A stretch of DNA of 64,000 nt from a bacterium (GCA_030606215.1 JAUWGW010000001.1:1-64000), one strand, 5' to 3'. Positions 44,103 through 53,089 are shown, counted from the stretch's first letter. Notes: a model not told the origin generated them from the letters alone. A program made the numbers and translations.

Positions 44103-46435
44103 CCTCTGTACCTTTCACCGGTTGGTTTTACAAGGTCGGTTGTAATAAAAATAAGCAGACTTCTTTTCTCGCTGACTGTCGCAGTTCTCTTGAAAAGGCG
44201 CCCGAGGATTGGAATGTCCCCGAAAAACGGGGTCTTACTGACAGTCTCACTTTCTTCCTCTTCTATCAACCCGCCCAGCACAATTGTTTCTCCATCACCA
44301 ACTACGACTTGAGTATTTATATCTCGCGAATGAATTTTTTCCAACTGCAGAAAGGTGATGTCCCCTGTTTCTCCTACTCCCATTGCCCCATATGTTTCCC
44401 AGCCTAAGAATTCATCTATTACAGCGTGTACGCTCAGGGTAATATTCATATCAGAACCGATGTCAGGACTGACCGTCAGTTTTATCCCCGTTTCAGCCGG
44501 CTCCGCAAATGATGTTGGCACAGCAGATGCTCCCTGATGCGGCTCATCAATGCCGTCTCCATCCCAGTCTGCATAATATACAAAATAAAACGGTTCGTAG
44601 TCATCAGCAAATATGCGTTCTTCCACAACTTTAAGTACTGCCTCCTGCTGGTTTCTGGTTGTAACTTTTGGCGCAGAAAGCAGGTCAGTTGAACCTGTCT
44701 TCTCAATTGCATCAATCAGCATTCTGAATTCAGTTGGCTTTAACTTTGTGTAACTTAAGGCAAGCCCCTCTCCTGAAGTGAAATTATCACCTTCTACTAA
44801 GTAGGGAAGAGATATACCATAACCTGCGTCACGGTTTATATCAAGTTGTCCCTTTCCGCTAAGACCAACCTGTAGATATGGATATTCAATTCCGAGCTGG
44901 CGCAAATCATTTGTGCCTACAGTGATGAATTTCGCTTCTATGGACACCTGCATGGTGACAGCTTCAATCTGGCGTATGAGCTCTTCAAGCACCGCTAAAT
45001 TCGTCGGTGTATTACGAACAATTAAAGTCCCGGTCCTTTCATCAAACAGAATGATACTCCCATGAGGCCACGATGCCGCTGCTTTCAAAGTATCAAGTAC
45101 TGTTTCTGCAGATATAGCTCTTCCAGCTTCCTCTCCCTCTTCACCAAATTTTCTCCCTCCTACCTCTTCTTCTTCCTTCTCCTCTTCCTCCGGTTCCCCA
45201 AAGCTAACAACCCCGGTTCCTGGCGTTAGCAAGATATAAATCTTTGTTACCAATCTTTCCCTCGCCATTCTCTCGTGGGTTGTAATCCAGATGAGATTCT
45301 CCTCCATCCTGTAAGCAAGATTCTTTGCTCGCAGAATCACAGTTAGAGCTTCAATCAACGGCAGGTCATCAAGGTCAATCGTAACACGAGGTGATGTTTG
45401 CTCCTCTAAGATTTCTCCTGCCGACGGGAAAACTGATTCGTCAAGAACAATGTTCACCCCGCTTATTTCGGATAAATATCTCAACACACTCCTTATATGT
45501 GCATTCTCAAAATGTACTGACACAATTTGCTTTGCCTTTTCTTCAAGCCTCGTTCTGGCTGCTACTTCTTCTTCCTCAGCAGCTTCTTCTTCAACTTTTG
45601 CCTTCTTTCTCCTGGGGCGTATCCAGGATTCAGTAACTCCTGCAATGGCAGACCTCTCTGATATATCTTTCCTTGAAATTGCATCTTTTTGCTCCTGCTT
45701 AATCCTGCAGACTTCCGCAGTATGAATGCAGGATTCAGCGCGGTCATAGTCAGGATGGTTTCCGGGGACCAGGTTTAGGACCTTCTGCCACACCTCAATT
45801 GCCCGGTTATATTCTCCTTGCCTAAAATATATTATCCCCCGCTCTATCAAACTGCCTGCTTTTTTCTCATTTTCAACCGCTGTCTCCTCCTTTTCCAACT
45901 CACCTTTGACTTTCAATATTTTTCCCTGCGCCTCTATATTTTCGGGATGAATACTCAGAGCTTTTTCCAATTCCTTCACTGCAAGTTTTAATTTTTGGCT
46001 TTTATAGTATCTCTCGGCTCTCTGCAGATGAACTTTTGCTAATCTCTCCTTCTGAGCTTCAATCCGTTTACTCCTTCTCGTGTCTTTTTTCTCCTTGCGA
46101 ATTCCCCTTTCTTCCTCTTGTTCGAGCTCCTCTTTAGCTTTTGCAATATATCCGAGCGCAATTTTATTCTCAGGGTCTTTCGTCAGGACTTGTCTGAAAA
46201 TGATAATCGCCTTTCTAAATTCTCCTCTTAGATAATATTTCTTCCCTTTTTCAAGTAAACCTGCGATCTCCTTCACCCGTGCACTGGATAGGTCTCTTAG
46301 AGTTTCCACAGCCTCTTTTAGAGCTTTTCTCTCAGCCTCTTTCCTTGCTTCCTCTTCAGAACTCCTTATATCCGTAATCATGCAGCTGAACAGAAAAATG
46401 GGAATAGCTATGACCCAGGCTTTTTTAATGCGCAC
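44099..46435 (-). CDS. Type II/IV pilus-type secretin with N-terminal TPR
   Basis: 778 residues, same plan as its downstream paralogue. A lipoprotein-like signal (IPIFLFSCMIT, possible lipobox Cys about 18) is followed by TPR units (about 60-95, 125-160, 195-240) and a Glu/Lys-rich linker. An STN domain (FENAHIRSVLRYLSEISGVNIVLDESV) and the secretin domain (LLSAPKVTTRNQQEAVLKV; GETIVLGGLIEEE; TPFFGDIPILGRLFKR) complete it. A D-W-D-G-D-G-I-D-E calcium-type loop lies in the barrel region. Two secretins in one operon may form mixed rings or serve different substrates. Confidence 0.9.
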   Translation of the reverse strand: MRIKKAWVIAIPIFLFSCMITDIRSSEEEARKEAERKALKEAVETLRDLSSARVKEIAGLLEKGKKYYLRGEFRKAIIIFRQVLTKDPENKIALGYIAKAKEELEQEEERGIRKEKKDTRRSKRIEAQKERLAKVHLQRAERYYKSQKLKLAVKELEKALSIHPENIEAQGKILKVKGELEKEETAVENEKKAGSLIERGIIYFRQGEYNRAIEVWQKVLNLVPGNHPDYDRAESCIHTAEVCRIKQEQKDAISRKDISERSAIAGVTESWIRPRRKKAKVEEEAAEEEEVAARTRLEEKAKQIVSVHFENAHIRSVLRYLSEISGVNIVLDESVFPSAGEILEEQTSPRVTIDLDDLPLIEALTVILRAKNLAYRMEENLIWITTHERMARERLVTKIYILLTPGTGVVSFGEPEEEEKEEEEVGGRKFGEEGEEAGRAISAETVLDTLKAAASWPHGSIILFDERTGTLIVRNTPTNLAVLEELIRQIEAVTMQVSIEAKFITVGTNDLRQLGIEYPYLQVGLSGKGQLDINRDAGYGISLPYLVEGDNFTSGEGLALSYTKLKPTEFRMLIDAIEKTGSTDLLSAPKVTTRNQQEAVLKVVEERIFADDYEPFYFVYYADWDGDGIDEPHQGASAVPTSFAEPAETGIKLTVSPDIGSDMNITLSVHAVIDEFLGWETYGAMGVGETGDITFLQLEKIHSRDINTQVVVGDGETIVLGGLIEEEESETVSKTPFFGDIPILGRLFKRTATVSEKRSLLIFITTDLVKPTGERYRG

Positions 46436-46437
46436 TC

Positions 46438-47034
46438 TTAATCTCCCTTCACTCCAAGTTTAAGCTCAATATCTTTATCCCCATCTCTAAAAAGAATCAC
46501 TCTGCTCCGCTCTATCTTTTTAACCTTAAATATCTCAGCGATTATCTCCCCTTCCCCCATAAAGTAGATTTCCCCGGTCCTGAGATTTTCTATCTGTGCA
46601 ATCCATTTTCCCTGCTCTGGAAGAAATATCGTGCCGCTAAGGATAAGGTCAACTGTCGGAGGTGGAGGCGGCGGCGGCGGCAGCGGCTTCTCAGGAGAAA
46701 CTTCTACCGGCAATTCTATAGTTTCAGGAGCTTGCACTTCCTCCGGCGGACTGAAAGCTGGCAAAGGAGCAAATGGGTTACGCCTCACTATCAAGTTATA
46801 GTAAGAAATCGGTTTAGATACGAGTAATCCTAAGAAGTTTGCCTGTCTACTGTTCAGTTCTGCTTCCTGTCTCCGGGACATACCAGCAAAAGCCGCTCCA
46901 GCTTCTATCATTGATGTTCTTCTCTTTTCAAGTCCCATAAAATAGACACTTACACACAGAAGAATCAGGAAGAGCGCAAAACACATAACTGCTTCAGAGT
47001 TCTCTTTAACCCAGTCCAGTTTGCCACCATTCAT
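46438..47034 (-). CDS. pilP: PilP-like pilot protein
   Basis: 198 residues. One N-terminal membrane helix (VMCFALFLILLCVSVYF), a linker with a run of eight to nine prolines (about 116-125), then a small beta domain (LSGTIFLPEQGKWIAQIE; GEIYFMGEGEII) like the PilP/GspC homology domain that touches the secretin N-domains. Classical PilP is a lipoprotein, but here a membrane helix anchors it, closer to GspC. The Pro-run codons create a GGC-rich tract at about 46665-46685. It overlaps pilO (ATGA). Confidence 0.75.
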   Translation of the reverse strand: MNGGKLDWVKENSEAVMCFALFLILLCVSVYFMGLEKRRTSMIEAGAAFAGMSRRQEAELNSRQANFLGLLVSKPISYYNLIVRRNPFAPLPAFSPPEEVQAPETIELPVEVSPEKPLPPPPPPPPTVDLILSGTIFLPEQGKWIAQIENLRTGEIYFMGEGEIIAEIFKVKKIERSRVILFRDGDKDIELKLGVKGD

Positions 47035-47762
47035 GATTTAAGATACAAAGTGGAAAGACTCAAGTTCACTTTTAATATTTCATCTTCGCTCTGAATATTC
47101 ATATCATCGATGATATAGAATGAATCTGTCTCCCGCAGGGAATGGATAAAGCAAACCACACTTTCAAGATTTCCTGCTATAGAGAAACTGAGAGGGAATT
47201 TCCCCAGGAAAGGTTCTCCGGAACTTTCTATAATTTCCTCGCTGCCCAACTGTACATCAGCCACAGATTTCACTTTGCTATTAATTGCAAGAGTCAGAAT
47301 TTCCTTCACAATTTCTAATCTCCGAAGGAGATTCGGAACATCATCTGCATCCGGCATATCATCTCCAAAACTCAGTCCTGCAGGAATTTGGACTTCTGAT
47401 TTTCTTGCCTTAGCCCTGAGTTCCGCTCTCGCTCTGCGCAGAATATCTAACCAGTATATGTTCGGTCGCGGCGTGTTTTCAGGCAGCAGTTCCGGCTCTA
47501 TCAGATTGAGTTTCTCCACCCCTTCCCTGTACACGTTATACAGGGATTCATTCGCCCGGTGGATTGACTTTATCAACATCCTTGTCGGTGGCCCTTCCTG
47601 CCCGGAAATGAGCTCTTTTTTTCTGCCAATTTTCTCCTTAAATTCCGCAGACAACGCTTCACTCTCTTTCAGCACGGGCTTTACCTTGACTGTAAAAATG
47701 CCAGCGAGAACTACAGTAAAACTAACCAGGAAAATGAACCACTTCTTCTCGCCAAGGATCAT
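47031..47762 (-). CDS. pilO: PilO-like inner-membrane protein
   Basis: 243 residues. An N-terminal membrane helix (FIFLVSFTVVLAGIFTV), a coiled-coil stretch (about 25-95) and a C-terminal ferredoxin-like domain (LSFSIAGNLESVVCFIHSLRET) fit PilO/GspM, the periplasmic link between PilN and PilP. Position between pilMN and pilP supports this. Both ends overlap neighbours by 4 bases. Confidence 0.75.
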   Translation of the reverse strand: MILGEKKWFIFLVSFTVVLAGIFTVKVKPVLKESEALSAEFKEKIGRKKELISGQEGPPTRMLIKSIHRANESLYNVYREGVEKLNLIEPELLPENTPRPNIYWLDILRRARAELRAKARKSEVQIPAGLSFGDDMPDADDVPNLLRRLEIVKEILTLAINSKVKSVADVQLGSEEIIESSGEPFLGKFPLSFSIAGNLESVVCFIHSLRETDSFYIIDDMNIQSEDEILKVNLSLSTLYLKS

Positions 47763-49477
47763 TTCATTAACTCAACACGAAGGACAAAATCTATACCTGT
47801 CTTTTTGACTTCAGCAATGGGAATGTGTTTTTCTTCCACTCTTACTTCTTCTCTTCTTATCCTTCTGCCGCGCGGTCTTCCTGCGGCTTCCTCAACTACT
47901 TTCGCCCGGAGAGCACCTCCTGCAGTTTCTTCAACAGGTGTTGCTGATATTACCTTTACACTACAAAAGAGCGGCGATTGCTCAAGAGACGATATGAGGT
48001 TTGTTACTGCGTCAAAATTGCTTGTTCTACCTTTTAGTTCAATCAACCCCTTGTCTTGCCCCACACTGGAAATGTTTTTCAAGAATGTATTATCAGGCAA
48101 AATTCTGCTGAATTCAAGTAAAATATTTGGCCAGTAATCTCTCGCGGCAACCAAATCCTTAAGTATATTAACTCTTCCCTGCATTCTGCTCTGTCCTATT
48201 TTAAGTTTCTGAATCTCTCCGTCATATTTCTCGTATTCTTCGAGCTCAGTGGAGATATTCTGCATTTGCAATTTCAGGACATTATAATTTTGAAGAGAGA
48301 AAACCCAGGAAACCCCCAGCATGAAAGCCATGGATAAACCTGAGAGTGTTAAATATACTCTTTTCTTCCGCAATTCCCTGCGGCCGACAACGACCTTCGG
48401 CAAAAGGTCTATTGTTGAGAAAGCTTCCCCTACAGACCGAAGAGCAAGTCCAATGGCAACTCCTAATTCTAATTCCAGCTCTTCACCCTGAAGCAATTCT
48501 GGCGAATAGATTATGTCCTTCAGTGGATTTAGCTTTTTCACCTCGGTGCCAAGCTGGTCTGCGATAAACAGGTCAAAATTCCGCAGTCTGCTGCAGCCAC
48601 CTGCCAGTAAGATTTGATCTATTCTTCCACCCTCCAGCTGGGAATGGAAATAACTTGCTGAACGCTGAAGTTCCGCGACCATTTCTTCCACAACGGGTCT
48701 CATTGCCTGCCAGAGACGTCTGTCTTCCTCTCCTGCCGATTTCTCTTCATCTTCACTCAGGTAGATAATGCCCTTGTCTTTCTTAAGCTTTTCTGCGTCT
48801 TCAAAACTGATGTGGAACGCTTTCTGAATTGCTCCAGTAATATCTCCTCCACCAATCCGTATACTTCTCGTCCAGCAAAGATTGCCCTCTCTTTCAATGC
48901 TCAAATCAGTAGCTCTTGCTCCAGCATCAACTATAACCTTTACCTCTCCCTCAGTTTTTTCATTCAACCTGAAACAGTTGTAAAATGCAAGCGGTCTGTG
49001 TTCGATAAAAGAGGGCTCTATCCCCTGCAAACCCATGACATTCATAAGATTACTTATCACCTCAGCCTTAATCGCGACAAGGATGATATTTGTCTCGGAT
49101 TTGCCGCTGCTTTCTAAAATCTGATAGTCCCAAATTACTTCCTCCAGAGGGAATGGCACCTGTTGCTGTGCTTCATAGCCAACGATTTGCTGGAGGCGGC
49201 TTGGAGCTACAGGCGGCAATTTGACGTAGCGTATGAAGGCTGAAAGCCCTGGTGTGGCAACAGTCAAGGGAGCTTTTCCAACACTTACATCTCGCAGTAT
49301 TTCATTGAGTCTATCCTCAATTATACCTTCCTTCTCTGTTCTGGTTAAGGAAGGAGTGATTCCTGTTTTGAGGGTCTTAACTCTGGAGAGATGAATGCCC
49401 GTTTTTTCCTTCCTCAGCTCCACTAACTTTATAGAATCCTCGCCTATATCAATGCCAAATCCAGTCTTAACTGCCAC
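47759..49477 (-). CDS. pilMN: PilM-PilN natural fusion
   Basis: 572 residues. Residues 1-350 are PilM, an actin-like ATPase (GFGIDIGEDSIKLVELR phosphate-1, VIVDAGARATDLSIE phosphate-2, ILLAGGCSRLRNFD adenosine motif). Residues 370-560 are PilN: a membrane helix (YLTLSGLSMAFMLGVSWVF), a coiled coil and a periplasmic ferredoxin-like domain. In most bacteria these are two proteins that bind through the PilN N-terminal tail. The fusion makes the link permanent. Start GTG 49477 has a GGAGG ribosome-binding site and a good promoter upstream. First gene of the operon. Confidence 0.92.
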   Translation of the reverse strand: MAVKTGFGIDIGEDSIKLVELRKEKTGIHLSRVKTLKTGITPSLTRTEKEGIIEDRLNEILRDVSVGKAPLTVATPGLSAFIRYVKLPPVAPSRLQQIVGYEAQQQVPFPLEEVIWDYQILESSGKSETNIILVAIKAEVISNLMNVMGLQGIEPSFIEHRPLAFYNCFRLNEKTEGEVKVIVDAGARATDLSIEREGNLCWTRSIRIGGGDITGAIQKAFHISFEDAEKLKKDKGIIYLSEDEEKSAGEEDRRLWQAMRPVVEEMVAELQRSASYFHSQLEGGRIDQILLAGGCSRLRNFDLFIADQLGTEVKKLNPLKDIIYSPELLQGEELELELGVAIGLALRSVGEAFSTIDLLPKVVVGRRELRKKRVYLTLSGLSMAFMLGVSWVFSLQNYNVLKLQMQNISTELEEYEKYDGEIQKLKIGQSRMQGRVNILKDLVAARDYWPNILLEFSRILPDNTFLKNISSVGQDKGLIELKGRTSNFDAVTNLISSLEQSPLFCSVKVISATPVEETAGGALRAKVVEEAAGRPRGRRIRREEVRVEEKHIPIAEVKKTGIDFVLRVELMK

Positions 49478-49506
49478 AATACCTCCGCTTAGTACAATTG
49501 GACTTA

Positions 49507-49535
49507 ATTGTAAACTATGTGCTACACTTCGTCAA
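49507..49535 (-). promoter_or_regulatory. Promoter of the pilMN-pilO-pilP-secretin operon
   Basis: TTGACG (49535-49530), a 17-nt spacer and TACAAT (49512-49507). A GGAGG ribosome-binding site and the GTG at 49477 follow. Confidence 0.75.
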
Positions 49536-50563
49536 TGTTTTAGTCCTTCACTCTCATTGTAACGGGACATAATATTCATATTCTGTATAGCCTGTCCCGA
49601 AGCCCCTTTAACCAGATTGTCCAGAACTGTTGTAACAATTACCATTCCGGTCCTGTAATTCAGATTAACTCCTATGTCGCAGAAGTTTGTGTATATAACA
49701 TTCTTAATTTCCGGATTTTCTCCCTCCTGGTAAATTCTTACAAATGGTTTCCCCTGATAGAATCTTAGGTAACGCTGATACAACTCTTCCTGAGTGATAG
49801 TTTTCTCTAACCTCAAATACATCGTATTGATGATACCCCTCTCAAATCCAGCTACATGTGGAACAAATGTTGCCTTTACTTCTTCCCCGCAAAGTTTTCC
49901 AAGTTCCTGCTCAATTTCGGCTGTATGGGGATGATTTGTTACTTTATATGCCTTAATATTATCCACTACATTTGCCGCAAGGTTATTCTCATTCTTCCTG
50001 CCCCTGCCTGCTCCGGAGAACCCTGAAACAGAATTTATAATAATTCTATCGGTTCCGACTATCCTCTCTTTAATAACCGGGGCAAGTCCTAAAATAATGC
50101 CGGTAGGATAGCAGCCTGGATTGGCGACAAAATTGGCTTCCTGTATTTGCTCATAGTACAGTTCCGGGAGACCGTAGACGCTTTTTGAAAGAAGCTCGGG
50201 GCGCTCATGCTTAATTCCATACCAGTTTTCAAATTGCTTAATGTCCTTCAACCTGAAATCGGCGCTCAAGTCAATTAGCTTTACACCCTTTTTGAATAGC
50301 TCATTCGCAAATTTGAATGAGGAAGGATGAGGTTTGGAAAGAAAAACCAAATCACACATCTCAACAATTTCCTCAAGATTGTAGGGTTTGAATTCAATGT
50401 CCAGAAGATTCTTCAGGAAAGGATGCGCCTTGTCAACACGGTTTCCTGAAAACGAATCGGACGCGAGATAAGAAATAATTACATCTTTGTGATTGACCAG
50501 TATTCGCAGGAGCTCACCACCAGTATATCCCCCTGCACCTACTATCCCAATTTTAATACTCAT
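49532..50563 (-). CDS. argC: N-acetyl-gamma-glutamyl-phosphate reductase
   Basis: Third step of arginine synthesis (NADPH-dependent). 343 residues from ATG 50563, with GAGGGG upstream. The NADP loop is IGIVGAGGYTGGELLRIL. The catalytic Cys is in FVANPGCYPTGIILGLAP and the later active-site His in FVPHVAGFERGIINTMY. A single gene: no other arg genes are nearby. Its promoter closely matches those of the toxin-antitoxin modules to its right. Confidence 0.96.
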   Translation of the reverse strand: MSIKIGIVGAGGYTGGELLRILVNHKDVIISYLASDSFSGNRVDKAHPFLKNLLDIEFKPYNLEEIVEMCDLVFLSKPHPSSFKFANELFKKGVKLIDLSADFRLKDIKQFENWYGIKHERPELLSKSVYGLPELYYEQIQEANFVANPGCYPTGIILGLAPVIKERIVGTDRIIINSVSGFSGAGRGRKNENNLAANVVDNIKAYKVTNHPHTAEIEQELGKLCGEEVKATFVPHVAGFERGIINTMYLRLEKTITQEELYQRYLRFYQGKPFVRIYQEGENPEIKNVIYTNFCDIGVNLNYRTGMVIVTTVLDNLVKGASGQAIQNMNIMSRYNESEGLKH

Positions 50564-50583
50564 CAGCCCCTCTTTCCTGCCAT

Positions 50584-50612
50584 ATGAAACCACATTAGTA
50601 GACCACTGTCAA
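50584..50612 (-). promoter_or_regulatory. argC promoter, same module as the toxin-antitoxin promoters
   Basis: TTGACA (50612-50607), then GTGGTCTACTAATGTGG (17) and TTTCAT (50589-50584). The CTAATGTGGTTT core recurs in the promoters of the toxin-antitoxin cassettes between 53.9 and 59.2 kb. TGTGG gives a TRTGn extended -10. Confidence 0.7.
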
Positions 50613-50629
50613 GTCAGAAAAACTCAGGA

Positions 50630-50659
50630 TTGACAAAAGGTGCTGTTTTGTGCTATTTT
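50630..50659 (+). promoter_or_regulatory. Promoter of the pseudopilin-HAMP pair
   Basis: TTGACA (50630-50635), an 18-nt spacer and TATTTT (50654-50659). A GGGGAAG ribosome-binding site and ATG 50675 follow. It diverges from argC. Confidence 0.6.
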
Positions 50660-50674
50660 TTAATAGGGGAAGTA

Positions 50675-51409
50675 ATGAACATAAGGAAGCTAAATAAGAA
50701 TTCAACGAGCGCAATGACTTTATTAGAATTGCTTATTGCAATTTCCATAATATTTGTTCTCATAACTGCGGCAGGTCTCCAAATAAAAGGACTTATCCAG
50801 AGAGCAAAAGTTTCAGCCGCAAAGACAACGATTCTTGGTTTTGGTTTATGCTTGAGCATGGTTAAAGATGATACGGGTCTTTATCCGGAGAACCTCGCTG
50901 ACTTAGATGATGCGGGGCCGCCGGCAACAAGCGGAGATGCTAAATTTTCATCCAGGAGCTGGTATGGTCCCTACGAAGAAACGCTATCACTCACTGACCC
51001 ATGGGGAAATGAATATTTTTACGAATTGCAAGACATTGTTTTCGGACCTCAGGATTTTGAGAGAACAGCAGGCAAGCCGTATGAGGAAACTTTTACCTTC
51101 AGTGCTTTTTCTCCTACAGGCACACTCACTATTCAAAATCCTGGAGTCACTTCCGGCTCAGTAATACTTAATGGGGAGGAAATTGTTAGCGAGGATGAAT
51201 TCAAAAAGATAATTCCTAGAATAGTAAAGGAGATCAATCTGTTAGCTACTAATACTATTACAATAAAGCTGGCGAGTGCACCGGGCATAACCATAACAAT
51301 TAGCATCTCCGCTGGTCAAACATCTAAGAACGCCACTTTCACATTGCTAAGTAAAGGGAGAGACGGGGAGCTAAATACTATTGATGACATTGAATACGGA
51401 GAATTTTAA
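50675..51409 (+). CDS. Type II-type pseudopilin (GspG-like)
   Basis: 244 residues from ATG 50675 with GGGGAAG upstream. Prepilin signal NKNSTSA/MTLLELLIAISIIFVLI: cleavage after Ala (Gly is usual) with Glu at +5. The GspG-type feature SLTDPWGNEYFYEL follows, and near the C-terminus STLLSKGRDGELNTIDDIEYG-like calcium-loop residues (G-R-D-G-E-L-N-T-I-D-D-I). Longer than GspG (about 140) by an inserted beta-rich section. Probably a surface fibre or secretion pseudopilin subunit. Confidence 0.85.
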   Translation: MNIRKLNKNSTSAMTLLELLIAISIIFVLITAAGLQIKGLIQRAKVSAAKTTILGFGLCLSMVKDDTGLYPENLADLDDAGPPATSGDAKFSSRSWYGPYEETLSLTDPWGNEYFYELQDIVFGPQDFERTAGKPYEETFTFSAFSPTGTLTIQNPGVTSGSVILNGEEIVSEDEFKKIIPRIVKEINLLATNTITIKLASAPGITITISISAGQTSKNATFTLLSKGRDGELNTIDDIEYGEF

Positions 51410-52006
51410 ATGAATAAATATAAAAGAAGAAACTACCTTATCAATAAAAGTCTTCAGTTAAGATACATAGGAATGGTTGTGGTGTTAATGATAATTATCT
51501 CAATTGCAACAGGTTGGGTGATATATTCTACCACCTGGATAACACTTATTGATGAACTTGAAGGTAAGGAAATAATGCTTGATAAAGTATTTATGGACCT
51601 GAATAATCTGCTTCTGGTAAGAATATCTCTACTTATTCTGGTAGGTGCGTGTTTAGCGGCTATTATCGTAATGTTTGTCGTTCACCGTGTTGCCGGACCA
51701 CTTTTTCGTGTAAAACACATTATGAGATTGATAGGAGAAGGAATAACTCCAGGAAAAATCAGATTCAGAAAAAAGGATGAACTCAAAGACCTTGCTGAAG
51801 CAATAAATGAAGCTATATCCAAAATTACGGAACTTCGGGAAAAGAACTCTGAGGTAGTTACCAATGCAAAAACCTGTTTAAAAAGAGCTATGGAATACTT
51901 GAACAAAAAGCCTCCCGAAACAGGTAAAGCAATGCAAGAAATTGAGTCTGTGGAGAGGGATATTGAGGAATTTGAAATATTTAAACCTGAGATAGACCAG
52001 AAATAA
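51410..52006 (+). CDS. Two-helix membrane protein with HAMP domain
   Basis: 198 residues starting on the base after the pseudopilin stop. Two membrane helices (about 21-42 and 66-88) flank a short outer loop. A HAMP-like linker follows (HRVAGPLFRVKHIMRLIGEG...DELKDLAEAINEAISKI) and a coiled-coil tail. No kinase, cyclase or methyl-accepting output domain is present, so it would signal through partners. Such short HAMP proteins often accompany pseudopilin genes. Role unknown. Confidence 0.75.
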   Translation: MNKYKRRNYLINKSLQLRYIGMVVVLMIIISIATGWVIYSTTWITLIDELEGKEIMLDKVFMDLNNLLLVRISLLILVGACLAAIIVMFVVHRVAGPLFRVKHIMRLIGEGITPGKIRFRKKDELKDLAEAINEAISKITELREKNSEVVTNAKTCLKRAMEYLNKKPPETGKAMQEIESVERDIEEFEIFKPEIDQK

Positions 52007-52014
52007 TCCTTATT

Positions 52015-52060
52015 CCTGTCGTTCTGTTATCTTCTTCCATTCAATTGTCATTGCGACCCC
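52015..52060 (-). repeat. Degenerate gspK-tail copy downstream of the last toxin-antitoxin module
   Basis: Minus-strand reading gives ...IEWKKITERQE and a stop, a worn version of the gspK end ...SWKEITE-stop. GGGTCGCAATGAC, the other part of the island repeat, sits beside it. It marks the far end of the array. Confidence 0.5.
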
Positions 52061-52077
52061 TATCTCTTTTGCTCCCT

Positions 52078-52428
52078 CTACAGCCTTGCTAAATGCCCAA
52101 ACACACGATTAAGATTTCTTCCAACAGTCTGGAGGTCTTTTCTGGAAAGTGTCCCTAACCTGCGGACTACCATATCCTGCTTGATTGTCCGGATAATAGC
52201 TGTGACCAAAGATGCGTGTAACAACCCTGCTGACTTCCAATCATTAAGTTTCGTATCTCCGAGTAACCGGCGTTTCACATTACTGGTAACGGCTGCCATG
52301 ACTAACTCTTGACGGCTATTATGATAATTTTCGGTGCTCAGCACCAAAGCAGGACGAAGCTTTGCCCCACCACCCTCAGAAAAGATAAATTTCACAAGTA
52401 TAACATCCCCGTAGTTATAATTTGTCAT
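52078..52428 (-). CDS. PemK/MazF-type endoribonuclease toxin
   Basis: 116 residues from ATG 52428. It has the PemK barrel features: YNYGDVILVKFIFSEGGGAKLRPALVLS and AAVTSNVKRR. Members cleave mRNA in a sequence-dependent way to arrest growth. The start overlaps its antitoxin gene by 14 bases, normal for a coupled pair. Confidence 0.85.
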   Translation of the reverse strand: MTNYNYGDVILVKFIFSEGGGAKLRPALVLSTENYHNSRQELVMAAVTSNVKRRLLGDTKLNDWKSAGLLHASLVTAIIRTIKQDMVVRRLGTLSRKDLQTVGRNLNRVFGHLARL

Positions 52429-52660
52429 ATGCAGAATCCTTTTCATTATCCCATAATTCAGCTAATACTGAATCTGTGTGTGCAGACATGGCTAATAAAC
52501 CTTGATATTCTAAATCCTCCTGCAAACGTTCCCTTACAGCCTCCAGCACATATGAACTGATTGTTTCATCGCAGAGAGCCGACGCCATCTTAATCTTGCG
52601 ATGTTCTTCAGGCTCAACATCAATACTAAGTCTGTAACCTTTCATTCCTACCTTAGCCAT
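52415..52660 (-). CDS. Antitoxin of the PemK-type module
   Basis: 81 residues from ATG 52660, with GGAGGTGAG upstream. A Lys/Arg-rich beta strand (GMKGYRLSIDVEPEEHRKIKM) and amphipathic helices (ISSYVLEAVRERLQED) suggest a ribbon-helix-helix DNA-binding fold. The acidic C-terminus should cover the toxin. It would repress its own promoter at 52681-52709. Confidence 0.75.
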   Translation of the reverse strand: MAKVGMKGYRLSIDVEPEEHRKIKMASALCDETISSYVLEAVRERLQEDLEYQGLLAMSAHTDSVLAELWDNEKDSAYDKL

Positions 52661-52680
52661 AATACTCACCTCCATATCTA

Positions 52681-52709
52681 AAAATACCACAATTCCTCAA
52701 ATGTGTCAA
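52681..52709 (-). promoter_or_regulatory. Promoter of the PemK-type module
   Basis: TTGACA (52709-52704), a 17-nt spacer ending TTGTGG, and TATTTT (52686-52681). GGAGGTGAG follows before the ATG. Confidence 0.65.
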
Positions 52710-52726
52710 TGTGGAAATAAATTTGC

Positions 52727-52806
52727 CTACTCCGTTATCTCTTTCCAGGAAAGTATTTTGATTGGGAGGGAACTTCTATCAACAATCACCTCTATCTTCT
52801 TTTCTG
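52727..52806 (-). repeat. gspK-tail copy, nearly intact
   Basis: Minus-strand reading encodes AEKKIEVIVDRSSLPIKILS then WKEITE and TAG. It differs from the resident gspK end by V/I and S/L changes. It has no start codon of its own. Confidence 0.85.
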
Positions 52807-52831
52807 CTGAAGTTCTATCTCCTTACTGTTT

Positions 52832-53089
52832 TCACGGCCGTCTCAGGATGTCATGTGCACCTATATGCCGCAGTTTAACACCACCCTTAACAAACTGAAA
52901 TGTCCATCGGTAATTCTTACTTATCCTGGCTTCAAAAATATCCTTTGTGCTGACCATCTTTTTTACTTTTAGCGAAGGGTGCTTGGGATTAGAAATGAAA
53001 AGGTGAAACTTTTCATCAAACTGTTTCCGGATGTTTTCAGGAAGATTCTTGTAGGCTTTCTTGAATCCTGAAGACTGGTGAACAATCAT
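52832..53089 (-). CDS. RelE/ParE-superfamily toxin
   Basis: 85 residues: SSGFKKAYKNLPENIRKQFDEK, then KVKKMVSTKDIFEARISKNYRWTFQF and HIGAHDILRRP. This is the YafQ/RelE-like barrel with the C-terminal His/Arg residues that cut ribosome-bound mRNA. Its ATG overlaps the antitoxin stop (ATGA). Confidence 0.85.
   Translation of the reverse strand: MIVHQSSGFKKAYKNLPENIRKQFDEKFHLFISNPKHPSLKVKKMVSTKDIFEARISKNYRWTFQFVKGGVKLRHIGAHDILRRP

Noticed and set aside
46660-46690. GGCGGC-rich tract as a simple-sequence repeat or fragile site
   Set aside because: It is explained by the proline run in the PilP-like linker, with no unusual extension.
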